Made by a program: the position numbers and the translations under genes. The notes under the pieces were generated by a model that saw only the letters and a program-made list of their open reading frames with translations, made no database searches and was not told the origin of the DNA. A stretch of DNA of 64,000 nt from Palsa-870 sp035937155 (GTDB taxonomy: Bacteria > Chloroflexota > Dormibacteria > Dormibacterales > Dormibacteraceae), in contig DASYVJ010000089.1 in NCBI GenBank assembly GCA_035937155.1, positions 1-64,000 on the forward strand. The letters run 5' to 3'. Positions 38,087-47,205 of the stretch are shown here, in pieces. The number at the start of each line of letters is the position of its first letter. Position 1 is the stretch's first letter.

Positions 38087-39121
38087 CTAGAGAAACACTC
38101 CCCGGCGGAGCTTCAAGTTGTCGTAGATGCCTTGCTGGATGATGTCGCGCACCTCGTCGGACAGGTTCATCACGAGGTTTTGGTCGTCGGCCGCTTCGGG
38201 CGGGTTGGTTTCGACGTGGATCGGCGCGTGGAACTGGATCCGCCACTTGCTCGGCAGTGGGATCATTCCCAGCGGTCCCAGCAGTGGCCAGAACGGCGTG
38301 ATCGGAAAGTACGGAAGGCCAAAGAACTTCGCCACCGGGGCCAGGTCGGCAACCATCGGATAGATCTCTTCCGAACCCACGACCGACACCGGGATGATCG
38401 GCGCGCCCGATCTGATCGCCGTCGCGACGAAGCCGCCGCGCCCGAACCGCCGCAGGCGGTAGCGATCTTTGAACTGCTTTCCGGTTCCTCTAACGCCTTC
38501 GGGGAAAACCAGGACGAGCTCGTCACGCTCGAGCAGCCGCCGCGTGTCGTCGGGATGCCCGACCGTCTGGCCCGTACGGCGCAGGAACCAGCTCAGCATC
38601 GGCATGCCCATGAACAGGCTCGCGACCAGGGCGCGGACGTGGCGCGGGTGGGGGTGCTCCGCGAAGACCGCGGTTTTGATCATGGTGCCGTCCCAGGGCA
38701 AGACTCCGGCGTGGTTTGACACCAGCAGGGCTCGGCCGGTGGCCGGCACGTTCTCGACGCCGGTGGTCTCGACTCGCCAGTAGTCGCGATACAAGACCTT
38801 GAATGCGTCAAGGAAGGACTCCGTCCACTGTGGATCGAATCCAAAGTCGTCGACCGCATAGTTCGGTCCGCGGCGCGCCAGCGCCTGCTGCTTGTAGAGA
38901 AACTGCACGAATTCCATCACCCTGTTGAGGTCGATGACGTCGTGCCCGGTCATCTGCTTGAGGCGAACCGACAGCTCGGTGAGGCCCTGGAGCGCATAGA
39001 CCGGGGCCTTCCGTTGAAGGCGCCGCACCTGTTTGGGAAGTTGGAAACTCGGGTCGGACCGCACGATTTCGGCCGGCTTGCTGTTCTTGCGGCGTTGCCT
39101 GGGAGATTTGGCCTGGATCAC
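38087..39121 (-). CDS. Lysophospholipid acyltransferase family protein
   Basis: PlsC-like acyltransferase of 344 residues. The catalytic motif reads SNHAGVLPWDG (near 135), the HxxxxxxD variant found in diacylglycerol-acyltransferase-like proteins rather than HxxxxD. The second motif is VFPEGVRGTG (near 210). Helical N-terminal region of about 110 residues precedes it. The start overlaps the stop of the epimerase gene by 4 bp, so the two probably act in one envelope-lipid pathway. The acyl acceptor is not evident. Confidence 0.85.
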   Translation of the reverse strand: MIQAKSPRQRRKNSKPAEIVRSDPSFQLPKQVRRLQRKAPVYALQGLTELSVRLKQMTGHDVIDLNRVMEFVQFLYKQQALARRGPNYAVDDFGFDPQWTESFLDAFKVLYRDYWRVETTGVENVPATGRALLVSNHAGVLPWDGTMIKTAVFAEHPHPRHVRALVASLFMGMPMLSWFLRRTGQTVGHPDDTRRLLERDELVLVFPEGVRGTGKQFKDRYRLRRFGRGGFVATAIRSGAPIIPVSVVGSEEIYPMVADLAPVAKFFGLPYFPITPFWPLLGPLGMIPLPSKWRIQFHAPIHVETNPPEAADDQNLVMNLSDEVRDIIQQGIYDNLKLRRGVFL

Positions 39122-40188
39122 TTATGCGGCTCGAGCAATTTGACGGTGCGATGCCCGTTGCGGGCCTCCCGCCGCCGGCGCTGCTGAAGGTAGACCTGCA
39201 GCTCGTACTCCTGCGGCGGCGAGGGGGCTTCGATGACCTCCACGTTCTTGCCAGAAGCCAGGCCGTCGATGACCTCGCGCGAGCTGTGGGTGGGCCTCCA
39301 GCCGAACGCGGCTTCGAGCCTGGAGCAATCCATCACCGAACCAAACGCGATCACGTCGGCGAGATAAGCCTGGACATCTACACGAGCGAGCGCACGCATC
39401 GCGAGGCGCGCCATCCAGTGCCCGTATGGAGGGAGGATCGGCGCGGGACGGCCGCCCATGATCGCAATCGCCTGGCTCAAAAGGACGACGCCGTTCGCCG
39501 CGATATTGAAGACCCCCGGATGATCGCCCATGACCGCACGCACGATGGCTTCGACCGCATCGTCTTCGTGCAGCAGCTGCAAGCGTGGGTCGAAGCCCGC
39601 GAAGGTCGGCACGATGGGCAGCGACAGGTAGCGCGCCAGGGTGGTGTCCTCGCTCACCCGGAATCCGAGACGCATGACGCTGACCTGGCACGACTCGCTG
39701 CGCAGAGCGAACTCGCTCACCAGGGCCTCCATGTCGAGCAGGTCGCGCGTGACCGAAGACGCCGGTCGCTCGATGCTCGTCTTGTCCTCAGAGAAGAACG
39801 ACGGATCGGTAGGTCCAGCGCCGTAGATAGCCTGGCTGGATTTCACGATCAGCCTGCGGACCCGGCTCGATGGCGCGGAGCAGCCGGTTAGGACGTTCAT
39901 CGTCCCGATCACATCGGTCTCGTGGATCGAGCGCTCGTCGTGAGGGGAGTCGACCATGACCGCCAGGTGCACTACCGTGTCGACGCGCAGCTGGCGGACG
40001 AGCTTGCCGATCGCGGCGTGGCGGGTGTCAGCGTGGACGAAGTCCATCGCCTCCAGGGCGCTGATCGGATCCGCCACGTCGCAGCCGAACAGGAAGGGCA
40101 CCTGCGGAGCGAGCCGCCGGGCTACCTCAGCGCCGAGTGGGTTGGACACGCCCGTGACGAGGACACGGGAGGGAGGCTGGGGAGTCAC
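39118..40188 (-). CDS. NAD-dependent epimerase/dehydratase (extended SDR)
   Basis: A 356-residue Rossmann protein. The nucleotide loop reads VLVTGVSNPLGAEVARRL (a GxxxxxG variant), followed by VVHLAVMVDSP near 70. The usual catalytic YxxxK is not obvious: the region after SSQAIYGAGPTDPSFF has no Lys four residues after that Tyr, so enzyme activity may be altered. A basic tail follows residue 325. It is coupled to the acyltransferase, an arrangement common in actinobacteria. Confidence 0.8.
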   Translation of the reverse strand: MTPQPPSRVLVTGVSNPLGAEVARRLAPQVPFLFGCDVADPISALEAMDFVHADTRHAAIGKLVRQLRVDTVVHLAVMVDSPHDERSIHETDVIGTMNVLTGCSAPSSRVRRLIVKSSQAIYGAGPTDPSFFSEDKTSIERPASSVTRDLLDMEALVSEFALRSESCQVSVMRLGFRVSEDTTLARYLSLPIVPTFAGFDPRLQLLHEDDAVEAIVRAVMGDHPGVFNIAANGVVLLSQAIAIMGGRPAPILPPYGHWMARLAMRALARVDVQAYLADVIAFGSVMDCSRLEAAFGWRPTHSSREVIDGLASGKNVEVIEAPSPPQEYELQVYLQQRRRREARNGHRTVKLLEPHK

Positions 40189-40195
40189 CCCCCGA

Positions 40196-41452
40196 TTATG
40201 GGTATATCCCTCGTACCATCGTCGCGTTGGCCACCCGCTGCACGGCCAGCGCGTAGGCGGCGAGCCGCATGTCGATGCGCTTGTTCACCGAGGTGTGGAG
40301 GATCTCGTAGAAGGCCCGCGTGATGACGTGGTGCAGCTTGGTGTTGATCTCCTCCTCCTCCCAGAAGAAGGCCTGCAGGTCTTGCACCCACTCGAAATAC
40401 GAAACGATCACACCGCCGGCGTTCGCGATGATGTCCGGGACCAGGAAGATGTTCCGGTCGTGAAGAATCGGGTCGGCCTCAGGAGAGACGGCCGCATTGG
40501 CTCCTTCGGTGATGAGTCGCGCACGGATCCTGCCGGCGTTCTCCTCAGTGATCTGATCCTGCACCGCCGCCGGGACTAGGACTGTCACCGGTAGCTCGAT
40601 GATCTCGGCGTTGGTGACGTTGTCCGCTTTCTTGAAGCCGGTGACGCCGCCGCGGACCTGGCGGTGCTCGTCCAGGGCGGCGAGGTCCAGACCGTTCGGG
40701 TTGTACACACCACCCTTGGAATCGCTCACGGCCACCACCTTTAGCCCGGCCTCAGTGAGCAGCCGAGCGGTGGATCGGCCGACCTGGCCATAACCCTGCA
40801 CCGCGATAGTCGGAGTCTCGTCGTCGACGTGTAAGTACTTGAGGGCTTCGAGCGTCAGATAGGTCGCGCCACGTCCAGGCGCCTCGACGCGTCCTTCGGA
40901 GCCACCGACGTCCACCGGCTTCCCGGTGACCGACGCGGTCACAGAGTGCCCCGAGTGCATCGAGATCGTGTCCATGATCCAGGCCATCGTCTGGGGGTTC
41001 GTCCCCATGTCGGGCGCTGGGATGTCCTTCTCCGGCCCGATGAGAATCGCAATCTCGGTGGCATACCGGCGGGTCAGGTGCTCGAGCTCGTTCTGGGATA
41101 GCTTGCTCGGGTCGCATGCCACCGCCCCCTTGGCTCCGCCGTATGGCAGTCCGACTGCAGCGCATTTCCAGGTCATGAGCATCGCCAGGGCCTTGACCAG
41201 GTCCAGGTTGATGGTCGGGTGATAGCGGATGCCGCCCTTGGCCGGGCCGCGGCTGATGTTGTGCTGCACGCGCCAGCCGGTGAACACCTGCACGGAACCG
41301 TCGTCCTTGCGCACCGGGAAGTGCACGGTCAGCTCGCGCTTGACCTCGCGCAGGCTACGGCGAGCGTCGTCGGAAAGGCCGATCACGTCAGCTGCTGCGT
41401 CAAACCGCCGCTGCGCGGTCTGGAAGGCGGAAGCGCGAGTTTCGACCGCCAT
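40196..41452 (-). CDS. gdhA: Glutamate dehydrogenase (Glu/Leu/Phe/Val family)
   Basis: Reversible oxidative deamination of glutamate; 418 residues, the hexameric short type. It has GGIRYHPTINLDLVKALAML with substrate-binding residues, catalytic Lys in GLPYGGAKGAV (near 105), PAPDMGTNPQTMAW, and the Rossmann motif AVQGYGQVG (near 220). The ATG is preceded by GGAGG. Coenzyme specificity cannot be decided from inspection. Confidence 0.93.
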   Translation of the reverse strand: MAVETRASAFQTAQRRFDAAADVIGLSDDARRSLREVKRELTVHFPVRKDDGSVQVFTGWRVQHNISRGPAKGGIRYHPTINLDLVKALAMLMTWKCAAVGLPYGGAKGAVACDPSKLSQNELEHLTRRYATEIAILIGPEKDIPAPDMGTNPQTMAWIMDTISMHSGHSVTASVTGKPVDVGGSEGRVEAPGRGATYLTLEALKYLHVDDETPTIAVQGYGQVGRSTARLLTEAGLKVVAVSDSKGGVYNPNGLDLAALDEHRQVRGGVTGFKKADNVTNAEIIELPVTVLVPAAVQDQITEENAGRIRARLITEGANAAVSPEADPILHDRNIFLVPDIIANAGGVIVSYFEWVQDLQAFFWEEEEINTKLHHVITRAFYEILHTSVNKRIDMRLAAYALAVQRVANATMVRGIYP

Positions 41453-41518
41453 TTAGGGACCTCCGATACTACTCCTTGCCCTGGAGGCGTTTGCACTTCT
41501 GGCCGCACAATTGGGGTC

Positions 41519-42241
41519 GTGTCCCGCCAGCAAATGCTCAGCATCGCCGTCGTGGCAGCCGTCGCGCTCGCCACCGGTTTCGTCGTCGCCGGACAGGTCA
41601 AGGCCCAGGTCCTGATCCCGTCCAACCAGGTCGCCCGCTACCAGGCGCTCGTGCGCAGCGTCCAGGACCTCGAGGCGGCCAATCTCGAGGCACGGCGGCA
41701 GATCGCCGCTCTTCGGGCTCAGATCGACGGGCTCGAGACCGACGCTGCCGGACGGTCGGCGGCGACGCAGGCCATGCAGAACCAGGTGGCGGACCTTCGG
41801 GCCCACGCGGGACTCACCGCCATGCACGGCCCTGGCGTCGAGATCAAGGTGGCCAACGGGGTTCCAGGACCCGACACCGGCACGCAGGCGGGCTACCTGG
41901 TCAACTACCAGGACGTCCAGGACGTGGTCAACCTGCTTTTCGCACAGGGCGCTGAAGGCATCGCGGTCAGCGGGCGCAGGATCACTCCGCTGACGGCTTA
42001 CTCAGGTTCGGCGGGCCAGGTCATCATCGACCAGGGGCCGCGCCTGTCATCCCCGATCACGGTCACCGCGGTCGGCGATCGCAACCGCATGCTGGCGGCG
42101 CTCGCCGATTCGTCCGCCCTGCCGGACATTCGCGCCCGCCAGGTGCAGTTCCAGCTTCATCTCACCTTTTTCGGCAGTCCGGACCTCCTGCTGCCGGCTT
42201 ACGACTCCAGCTTGCAGATACCCCATGTCACAACGAGCTAG
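41519..42241 (+). CDS. DUF881 membrane protein (first of pair)
   Basis: A 240-residue protein from the GTG at 41519. An N-terminal transmembrane helix (residues 7-25) is followed by a coiled coil (about 40-90, Leu/Ala/Gln-rich heptads) and the DUF881 domain with GLTAMHGPGVEIKV, LLFAQGAEGIAVSGRR and ITVTAVGD. DUF881 proteins lie near division and signalling genes in actinobacteria; their role is unknown. It overlaps the next DUF881 gene by 17 bp. Confidence 0.88.
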   Translation: MSRQQMLSIAVVAAVALATGFVVAGQVKAQVLIPSNQVARYQALVRSVQDLEAANLEARRQIAALRAQIDGLETDAAGRSAATQAMQNQVADLRAHAGLTAMHGPGVEIKVANGVPGPDTGTQAGYLVNYQDVQDVVNLLFAQGAEGIAVSGRRITPLTAYSGSAGQVIIDQGPRLSSPITVTAVGDRNRMLAALADSSALPDIRARQVQFQLHLTFFGSPDLLLPAYDSSLQIPHVTTS

Positions 42242-42917
42242 GCCTGCGGCGGGCCGGCGCTCGCCGGGGCGTGCCATCAGCCTCTGGCTCATCGCTCTTC
42301 TGGTCGCCCTCGTGGCCACCGTCCAGATTCGGAGCCAGGCAGAGGTTCAGCGGAGCCTCGTCGGCGTCGACACGACATCGCTCGCCTTTTTGATCGACGA
42401 CCTCCACCGCGCCAACGACTCACTGCAAGCCGAAGCGTCCGACCTGCAACGGCGCCAGGCCACTCTCCGCTCCGGCACAAGCGGGGCGGCCGACCAGGTA
42501 CTCGCCGATGAGGCCAACCGGCTGCGCGCGATCGAGGGCCTCGTGCCCGTGCACGGCCCGGGCGTCGTGATCGTGATCGACGCAACCGGCCTGAAGGCGC
42601 TGGACCTGCAGGATGCCCTCAACAACCTGGCGGCCGGCGGTGCCGAGGCGATCGCGATCAACGACCGGCGCGTGGTCGCCGGGGTGGCCATCGAGCAGAC
42701 GATCGCCGGCGTCGCGATCGATGGCGTGGTGGTCGGCGCGCCATGGACCATCACCACGATCGGCGACGCGAACCGCCTCGCCGAGGTCGCGGACTTGATG
42801 ACTAAGGCTCTGCGCGCCGACCGGCGCGTACGGCAGGCGACCTATCGCGTCGAGGCCGACGTCGCCATCCAGGCGGTGATCAGCCAGCGGCCTTTCGTTT
42901 ACGCGATCGGGTCCTAG
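42225..42917 (+). CDS. DUF881 membrane protein (second of pair)
   Basis: A 230-residue paralogue of the preceding gene. It has an N-terminal helix (about 17-35), a coiled coil (55-95) and the DUF881 core VPVHGPGVVIVI, NNLAAGGAEAIAINDRRV and APWTITTIGD. Tandem pairs like this suggest a heteromeric, membrane-anchored assembly facing outward. Its end overlaps the convergent PhaR-like gene by 38 bp. Confidence 0.88.
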   Translation: MSQRARPAAGRRSPGRAISLWLIALLVALVATVQIRSQAEVQRSLVGVDTTSLAFLIDDLHRANDSLQAEASDLQRRQATLRSGTSGAADQVLADEANRLRAIEGLVPVHGPGVVIVIDATGLKALDLQDALNNLAAGGAEAIAINDRRVVAGVAIEQTIAGVAIDGVVVGAPWTITTIGDANRLAEVADLMTKALRADRRVRQATYRVEADVAIQAVISQRPFVYAIGS

Positions 42918-43404
42918 CCGGCTCCGCGACATCAAGCTTCTTGAGCTGGGCGGAGATGCGGTCGAGCCGCTGGTTGATGCGATCGATGTCGGTGTGGCTT
43001 GGTATGCGTAAACGTCTGAGCGCGCGCTCGATTGTCTCGTCCGCCCTTTCCTCGAGATCATCACGCCTGCGCTCCATCTGACTTTTCAGGTCGGCCGGAA
43101 CTGCGAGTGTCTTGCGAACGTAATCCAGCAGCGCTTGTCCGCGGTCGTGGATGGCTTCGCCGCCTGCATCGACCAGGCGCGCCGGTCCGTGCTTCTCTTG
43201 CGAGAGGACGATCTGAGAAAGCGTTACTTGAGTCAGGTCTTGCCCGCTGTCGCGTTCGACAACTTTTATCTCGTGCCCATCGCGCACGAGGTCGGCAATT
43301 CCCTCGAGCGTTATGTAGCGGCTCGTGCGCGTGTCATAGAGCTTGCGATTTGCATACTTCTTGATAAGGTGTCGATCAGGGGTTGTCGTCACGGCCGGGC
43401 CCAT
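42880..43404 (-). CDS. PhaR-like polyhydroxyalkanoate regulator
   Basis: A 174-residue protein from the ATG at 43404. The N-terminal PHA-accumulation-regulator DNA-binding domain reads HLIKKYANRKLYDTRTSRYI then TLEGIADLVRDG, the strongest signature of PhaR. The second half is helical and charged with a basic C-terminus. PhaR represses phasin genes and is released by PHA granules. A phasin/histone-like gene is divergent 54 bp away with a palindrome between them. No PHA synthase is visible in the window. Confidence 0.88.
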   Translation of the reverse strand: MGPAVTTTPDRHLIKKYANRKLYDTRTSRYITLEGIADLVRDGHEIKVVERDSGQDLTQVTLSQIVLSQEKHGPARLVDAGGEAIHDRGQALLDYVRKTLAVPADLKSQMERRRDDLEERADETIERALRRLRIPSHTDIDRINQRLDRISAQLKKLDVAEPARTRSRKRKAAG

Positions 43405-43406
43405 TC

Positions 43407-43421
43407 TAACGCGCTGCGTTA
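43407..43421. promoter_or_regulatory. Palindrome between phaR-like and phasin-like genes
   Basis: TAACGCGCTGCGTTA: perfect 6-bp arms (TAACGC/GCGTTA) around GCT, three bases upstream of the PhaR-like ATG and 38 bp before the divergent start. Position and symmetry fit an autoregulatory operator controlling both genes. Confidence 0.55.
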
Positions 43422-43458
43422 TGTGCTCCCTCCCGGCGCGGTTAATGGAGGTTGACGC

Positions 43459-44028
43459 GTGGCTGCTAGAAAGCGTGCTGCTTCTCGATCCAGGCAATCC
43501 AGCTTCGTTGGCCGAGCCGTCAGCGCCGGCAGAAAGGCTCTCCATGAGGCTGAAAGTCGCATGCCGCCAGACGTCCGCCGGCAGCTCGAGCGCTCGATCA
43601 AGGACGGTCAGAAGACGCTGCGGACCGCGATCGATCAACTCCAGGTGCAGGTCCGGCGCACGGCGAAGCAAGCCGACGTCGACAAGGCTTTGAAGCGGCT
43701 CGAAAGCCTGAGCAAGCAGGTGCAGAACATGGCCCTCGACATGGCAGCACGCGGGGCGGCTCGTGCATCCTCCACGACACGCCGTGCCTCGACCACGGCG
43801 AAGCGCGCGACGAGCACTTCCAAAAGGCGCGCCGCAGTCACTCGGAAGCCGACCACGCGCAAGGCGTCGACGCGCAGCACCACCCCGCGACGTGCCGCGC
43901 CTTCCGGCGAAGCAACCCGCCCGGCTGCGCCGCGGCGTGCACCGCGCCGGCGGACCGCTCCACCCTCCGCCGGGGTCCAGGAAGCGCCGGCGCCCGAGTC
44001 GGGCGAGACTGGCGGAAGCTCCCTCTAG
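43459..44028 (+). CDS. Phasin-like / histone H1-like basic protein
   Basis: A 189-residue protein in two parts. Residues 1-100 form amphipathic helices with heptad character (VRRQLERSIKDGQKTLRTAI, ADVDKALKRLESLSKQVQNM), as in phasins. Residues 100-189 are an Ala/Arg/Thr/Pro tail resembling histone H1 or PhaF tails that bind DNA. The GTG start has TGGAGG seven bases upstream. Its divergent PhaR-like neighbour supports a PHA-granule or nucleoid-associated role. Its stop shares CTAG with the convergent amidohydrolase. Confidence 0.65.
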   Translation: MAARKRAASRSRQSSFVGRAVSAGRKALHEAESRMPPDVRRQLERSIKDGQKTLRTAIDQLQVQVRRTAKQADVDKALKRLESLSKQVQNMALDMAARGAARASSTTRRASTTAKRATSTSKRRAAVTRKPTTRKASTRSTTPRRAAPSGEATRPAAPRRAPRRRTAPPSAGVQEAPAPESGETGGSSL

Positions 44029-45554
44029 ACCGAACCGAACACGCGGACACCGCCCAGGAAGACGGCTTTTGGGCGGAGTCCGGACCGTGTCGGTCCCGGC
44101 TCGTCGACAGGGTCCTGGTCGTAGATCTGGAGATCCGCGAGCATGCCAGTCTCCAGGGTGCCCTTGTCGGTTTCTTCGAAGCTCGCGTACGCACCGCCGG
44201 CGGTGTACGCCCTCAGAGCAGCAAGCAGGCTGATCCCGCTCACCTGGTCGTCGACGGCGACCTGGATGCCCGGCCAGGGATTGGGGTCGGGCGACACAGG
44301 GAGATCTGAGCTGAACGCCACTGGAACACCGGCCCGCAGCAATCGAGCGTGCGGCGCGAGATCGGCGCGGTCGCGGACCGGGAAGAACAGCGCCGACGCG
44401 ACTCGTCCGAAGCGAGCAGCGAGGGGTTGCATGACAGCCACCATGCGGAGCCCGGCTATCCGCGCCTGAAGATCCGGCGGACAGATCGTGCAGTGTTCGA
44501 CCCGGTGACGCATGTGTTCGCCGCCGGCTGCCTCCACCGCGTCACACATAGCCTCAATTGCGGCGTCGCCGATCGCGTGCGCCGCGACCTGGAGCCCGGC
44601 TCGCGTCGCCCTCGTAACCAGGTCCCGCAGCTCTGTCGGTGTGGTGCGCCAGGTGCCTCCACCAGAGCGCATGGCGACACGCTCCGCTCCGCCGTCGACG
44701 AACACTTTCACGGGCCCGGCCCTCACGAGCGCCCCTCCGAAACCCGCGTGAATCCCGAGACTCGAAGCGGCGTCAAGCAGCTCCCAGGACAGGAACTCGT
44801 TGACGCGCATGTGCAGCCGTCCATCTTCGCCGAGCTCCTGGTAGGCGCGGAGGTCATCGGCAAAGCCCCGGTTGACGGCTGCGCCGACGGAGGTGATGCC
44901 GCGCGAAAGAAGCAATCGTTGCGCCAGGAGAACGCCCTGCTTGCGGCGCTCGAGGCCGGCAGACGGCTGCACGTCGGCGACCAGGCGCATCGCAGTTTCC
45001 AGGAGGAGTCCGTTGGGCGTGCCGTCCGGGTCGCGACCGATCCTGCCGCCGTGAGGGTTCGGTGTTTCGGAGGTCACCCCCGCCGCGGCAAGCGCCGCCG
45101 AGTTGGCCACCCGCGCGTGGCCGCCGCGTTCGTCGATGAACGCGGGACGCCGGCCCGTCGCGCGGTCCAGCTCGCGCCGGTGTGGCTGGCGGCGTTCGGC
45201 CAGCTCGTCTGCCCGGTAGCCCATGCCCTGCTGCCACTCGGCCGCTTTGAGCACACGCCCGTGAGCTTTCAAACGCTGAACGATCTCGGTCACGCTTCGC
45301 GCGCCGCCGAGATCCGCGCCAAAACGGGTCAGCCCGTAGTAGACGACGTGCGCGTGGGCGTCGTTGAAGCCGGGCAGCACGGTGGCGCTGGCCAGATCGA
45401 CCACGCGGGTCCGCGAGTCCCGCAACCCCATCAGCTCCGATCCGCCAGTCGCCACGACTCGCCCTCCGGCGATCGCAAGGTGAGTTTGCGGCTTGAGGCC
45501 CGAGCGTCCGAGCGTCCGGATGCGACCGCGAGCGAGGATCAGGTCAGCTCTCAA
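44025..45554 (-). CDS. Amidohydrolase family 3 protein (YtcJ-like)
   Basis: Metal-dependent hydrolase of 509 residues. Metal ligands lie in LPGFNDAHAHVV (near 65), further His in QVAAHAIGDAAIE (near 325) and RHRVEHCTICPPD (near 355), and the catalytic Asp is in VAFSSDLPVSPDPNP (near 420). The composite beta-sandwich domain is formed by both ends, as in the family. The start codon is TTG at 45554. The substrate is unknown. Confidence 0.88.
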   Translation of the reverse strand: MRADLILARGRIRTLGRSGLKPQTHLAIAGGRVVATGGSELMGLRDSRTRVVDLASATVLPGFNDAHAHVVYYGLTRFGADLGGARSVTEIVQRLKAHGRVLKAAEWQQGMGYRADELAERRQPHRRELDRATGRRPAFIDERGGHARVANSAALAAAGVTSETPNPHGGRIGRDPDGTPNGLLLETAMRLVADVQPSAGLERRKQGVLLAQRLLLSRGITSVGAAVNRGFADDLRAYQELGEDGRLHMRVNEFLSWELLDAASSLGIHAGFGGALVRAGPVKVFVDGGAERVAMRSGGGTWRTTPTELRDLVTRATRAGLQVAAHAIGDAAIEAMCDAVEAAGGEHMRHRVEHCTICPPDLQARIAGLRMVAVMQPLAARFGRVASALFFPVRDRADLAPHARLLRAGVPVAFSSDLPVSPDPNPWPGIQVAVDDQVSGISLLAALRAYTAGGAYASFEETDKGTLETGMLADLQIYDQDPVDEPGPTRSGLRPKAVFLGGVRVFGSV

Positions 45555-45562
45555 GCAAACGC

Positions 45563-45568
45563 TAGATT
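45563..45568 (+). promoter_or_regulatory. -10 box of a leaderless threonine aldolase mRNA
   Basis: TAGATT ends six bases before the GTG at 45575, with no ribosome binding site between. The 20-bp space to the divergent amidohydrolase start leaves no room for a conventional leader. Confidence 0.55.
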
Positions 45569-45574
45569 AAGCGC

Positions 45575-46606
45575 GTGAAGGCGATCGACCTTCGTTCTGA
45601 CACCGTGACCATGCCGACGCCCGAGATGCGTCGCGCGATGGCGGAAGCGCCGCTTGGCGACGACGTGTTCGGTGACGATCCGATGGTCAACCAGCTCGAA
45701 CAGGTTGCCGCCGCACGGCTCGGCAAAGAGGCTGCGGTGTTCCTGCCGAGCGGAACCATGGGGAATGTGATCGGTGTGGCGGTCAACACCCGCCCGGGCG
45801 AGGAGATGATCGCGGACGCCGACGCTCACGTCTTCTTATATGAGGGAGCCGGCGCGGCCACCATCTCGGGCGTCCAGATCCGGCCGGTGCCGACCGAGGC
45901 CGGGGTGATGAGGCTGGCGCAGATCGAGGCGGCGATCAGGCCGCGCGATGACTTTCATCAACCCATCACCGCGGCCGTCACCTTCGAAGACACGCACAAC
46001 CGCCACGGCGGCGTGGTGTGGCCGTTGGAGGATCTTCGCGCCGCGTCGGAGGCTGCTCGTGCTCACGGCCTTCGGGTCCATCTCGACGGCGCCCGGATCT
46101 TCAACGCATCCGTGGCGAGTGGAACAGCCGTCGCCGATATCGCCGCGTGTGGAGACACGGTGACGTTCTGTCTCTCCAAAGGCCTCGGCTGCCCCGCCGG
46201 AAGCGTGTTCTGTGGAAGTGCTGACGCCGTCCAGCAGGCTCGGCGATGGCGCAAGCGCCTCGGCGGCAGCATGCGGCAGGCGGGGGTCATCGCGGCGACC
46301 GGCCTCATCGCCCTCGAATCAATGGTCGACCGCCTCGCCGAAGACCACTCCAACGCGCGCACGCTAGCCGAGGGATTGGCGGAGCTGCCGGGCGTCCGGT
46401 GCGACCTGATGCGAGTGCACACCAACCTCGTCTTCATCGACCTCGAGCGAATCACGGGCTCCGATTTCGAGGAGCAGTGCCGCCGGCGCGGCCTGCTGGG
46501 TGGGGCAACCGGCGCACATCGCGTGCGCTTCGTCACGCACTACGGGATCACGGCCGACGACATCCAGTCGGCGTTGAAGATCTGCGACGAGGTGTTGAGC
46601 GCATGA
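45575..46606 (+). CDS. Low-specificity L-threonine aldolase
   Basis: PLP enzyme cleaving threonine to glycine and acetaldehyde; 343 residues. It opens with IDLRSDTVTMPTPEMRRAM, has GDDVFGDDP near 30, FEDTHNRHGGVVWPL near 130 and LHLDGAR-like VHLDGARIFNA near 168. The PLP Lys is in FCLSKGLGCPAGSV near 200. GTG start. It overlaps the next gene by 4 bp (ATGA). Confidence 0.93.
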   Translation: MKAIDLRSDTVTMPTPEMRRAMAEAPLGDDVFGDDPMVNQLEQVAAARLGKEAAVFLPSGTMGNVIGVAVNTRPGEEMIADADAHVFLYEGAGAATISGVQIRPVPTEAGVMRLAQIEAAIRPRDDFHQPITAAVTFEDTHNRHGGVVWPLEDLRAASEAARAHGLRVHLDGARIFNASVASGTAVADIAACGDTVTFCLSKGLGCPAGSVFCGSADAVQQARRWRKRLGGSMRQAGVIAATGLIALESMVDRLAEDHSNARTLAEGLAELPGVRCDLMRVHTNLVFIDLERITGSDFEEQCRRRGLLGGATGAHRVRFVTHYGITADDIQSALKICDEVLSA

Positions 46607-47205
46607 GCGCACGGCTCTCGCCGGACGGCAGGTACTTGTGGAATGGACGGGAGTGGATACCCGTGGTCTCCACTGCTCGGGTCGCAACATCGTGGACGAG
46701 ACCGATGCAGTACGCGGTTGCAGCTTGGTTCGGGGTACAGGCGCTCTGGCTCGCCAGCCTGCCCTTCTGGTACATCAACACGATGACGCAATATGCCGAC
46801 GCGATGAATCGGCAAAATCAGGAGTTGAATCCAGGCGCCCCAACTCCCCCGCCGGAGCTCATGTCGAACCTGGACACGATGATGAGGGTGTCGTTCTATG
46901 CGGGAATCATCGTGGGCCTCGCGATCGCGGTGCTTGCGATCGTCGCGGCGCTGAAACGGTGGACCTGGTCGTACTACGTGATCCTCGGGCTGCTTGCACT
47001 TGAGGTCCTCTCGCTGGCATTCGGCGCCTTGAACACTTTTGCCTTTTCAGCGGTGGCGGGGCAGTACGTAGGCCCTCCAGCCTGGATGGTATGGGTTCAG
47101 CTTGGTGCCGTAGTTCCCTGTGCCGGCCTATTCGTGTGGATGCTGGTTGCGGTCATCAAGCGCGGCCCCTGGGCGATGAAAAAGGCTGTGCCTCAGGTCA
47201 CCTGA
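46603..47205 (+). CDS. Four-helix membrane protein with a DUF2510-like N-terminus
   Basis: A 200-residue protein coupled to the threonine aldolase gene by ATGA. The N-terminal SPDGRYLWNGREWIPV resembles the short Trp-containing DUF2510-type motif. Hydrophobic segments lie at about 30-50, 90-112, 118-142 and 155-180. The segment between the first two helices is Asn/Gln/Pro-rich and probably extracytoplasmic. The function is unknown. It ends 8 bp inside the convergent dehydratase gene. Confidence 0.7.
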   Translation: MSARLSPDGRYLWNGREWIPVVSTARVATSWTRPMQYAVAAWFGVQALWLASLPFWYINTMTQYADAMNRQNQELNPGAPTPPPELMSNLDTMMRVSFYAGIIVGLAIAVLAIVAALKRWTWSYYVILGLLALEVLSLAFGALNTFAFSAVAGQYVGPPAWMVWVQLGAVVPCAGLFVWMLVAVIKRGPWAMKKAVPQVT

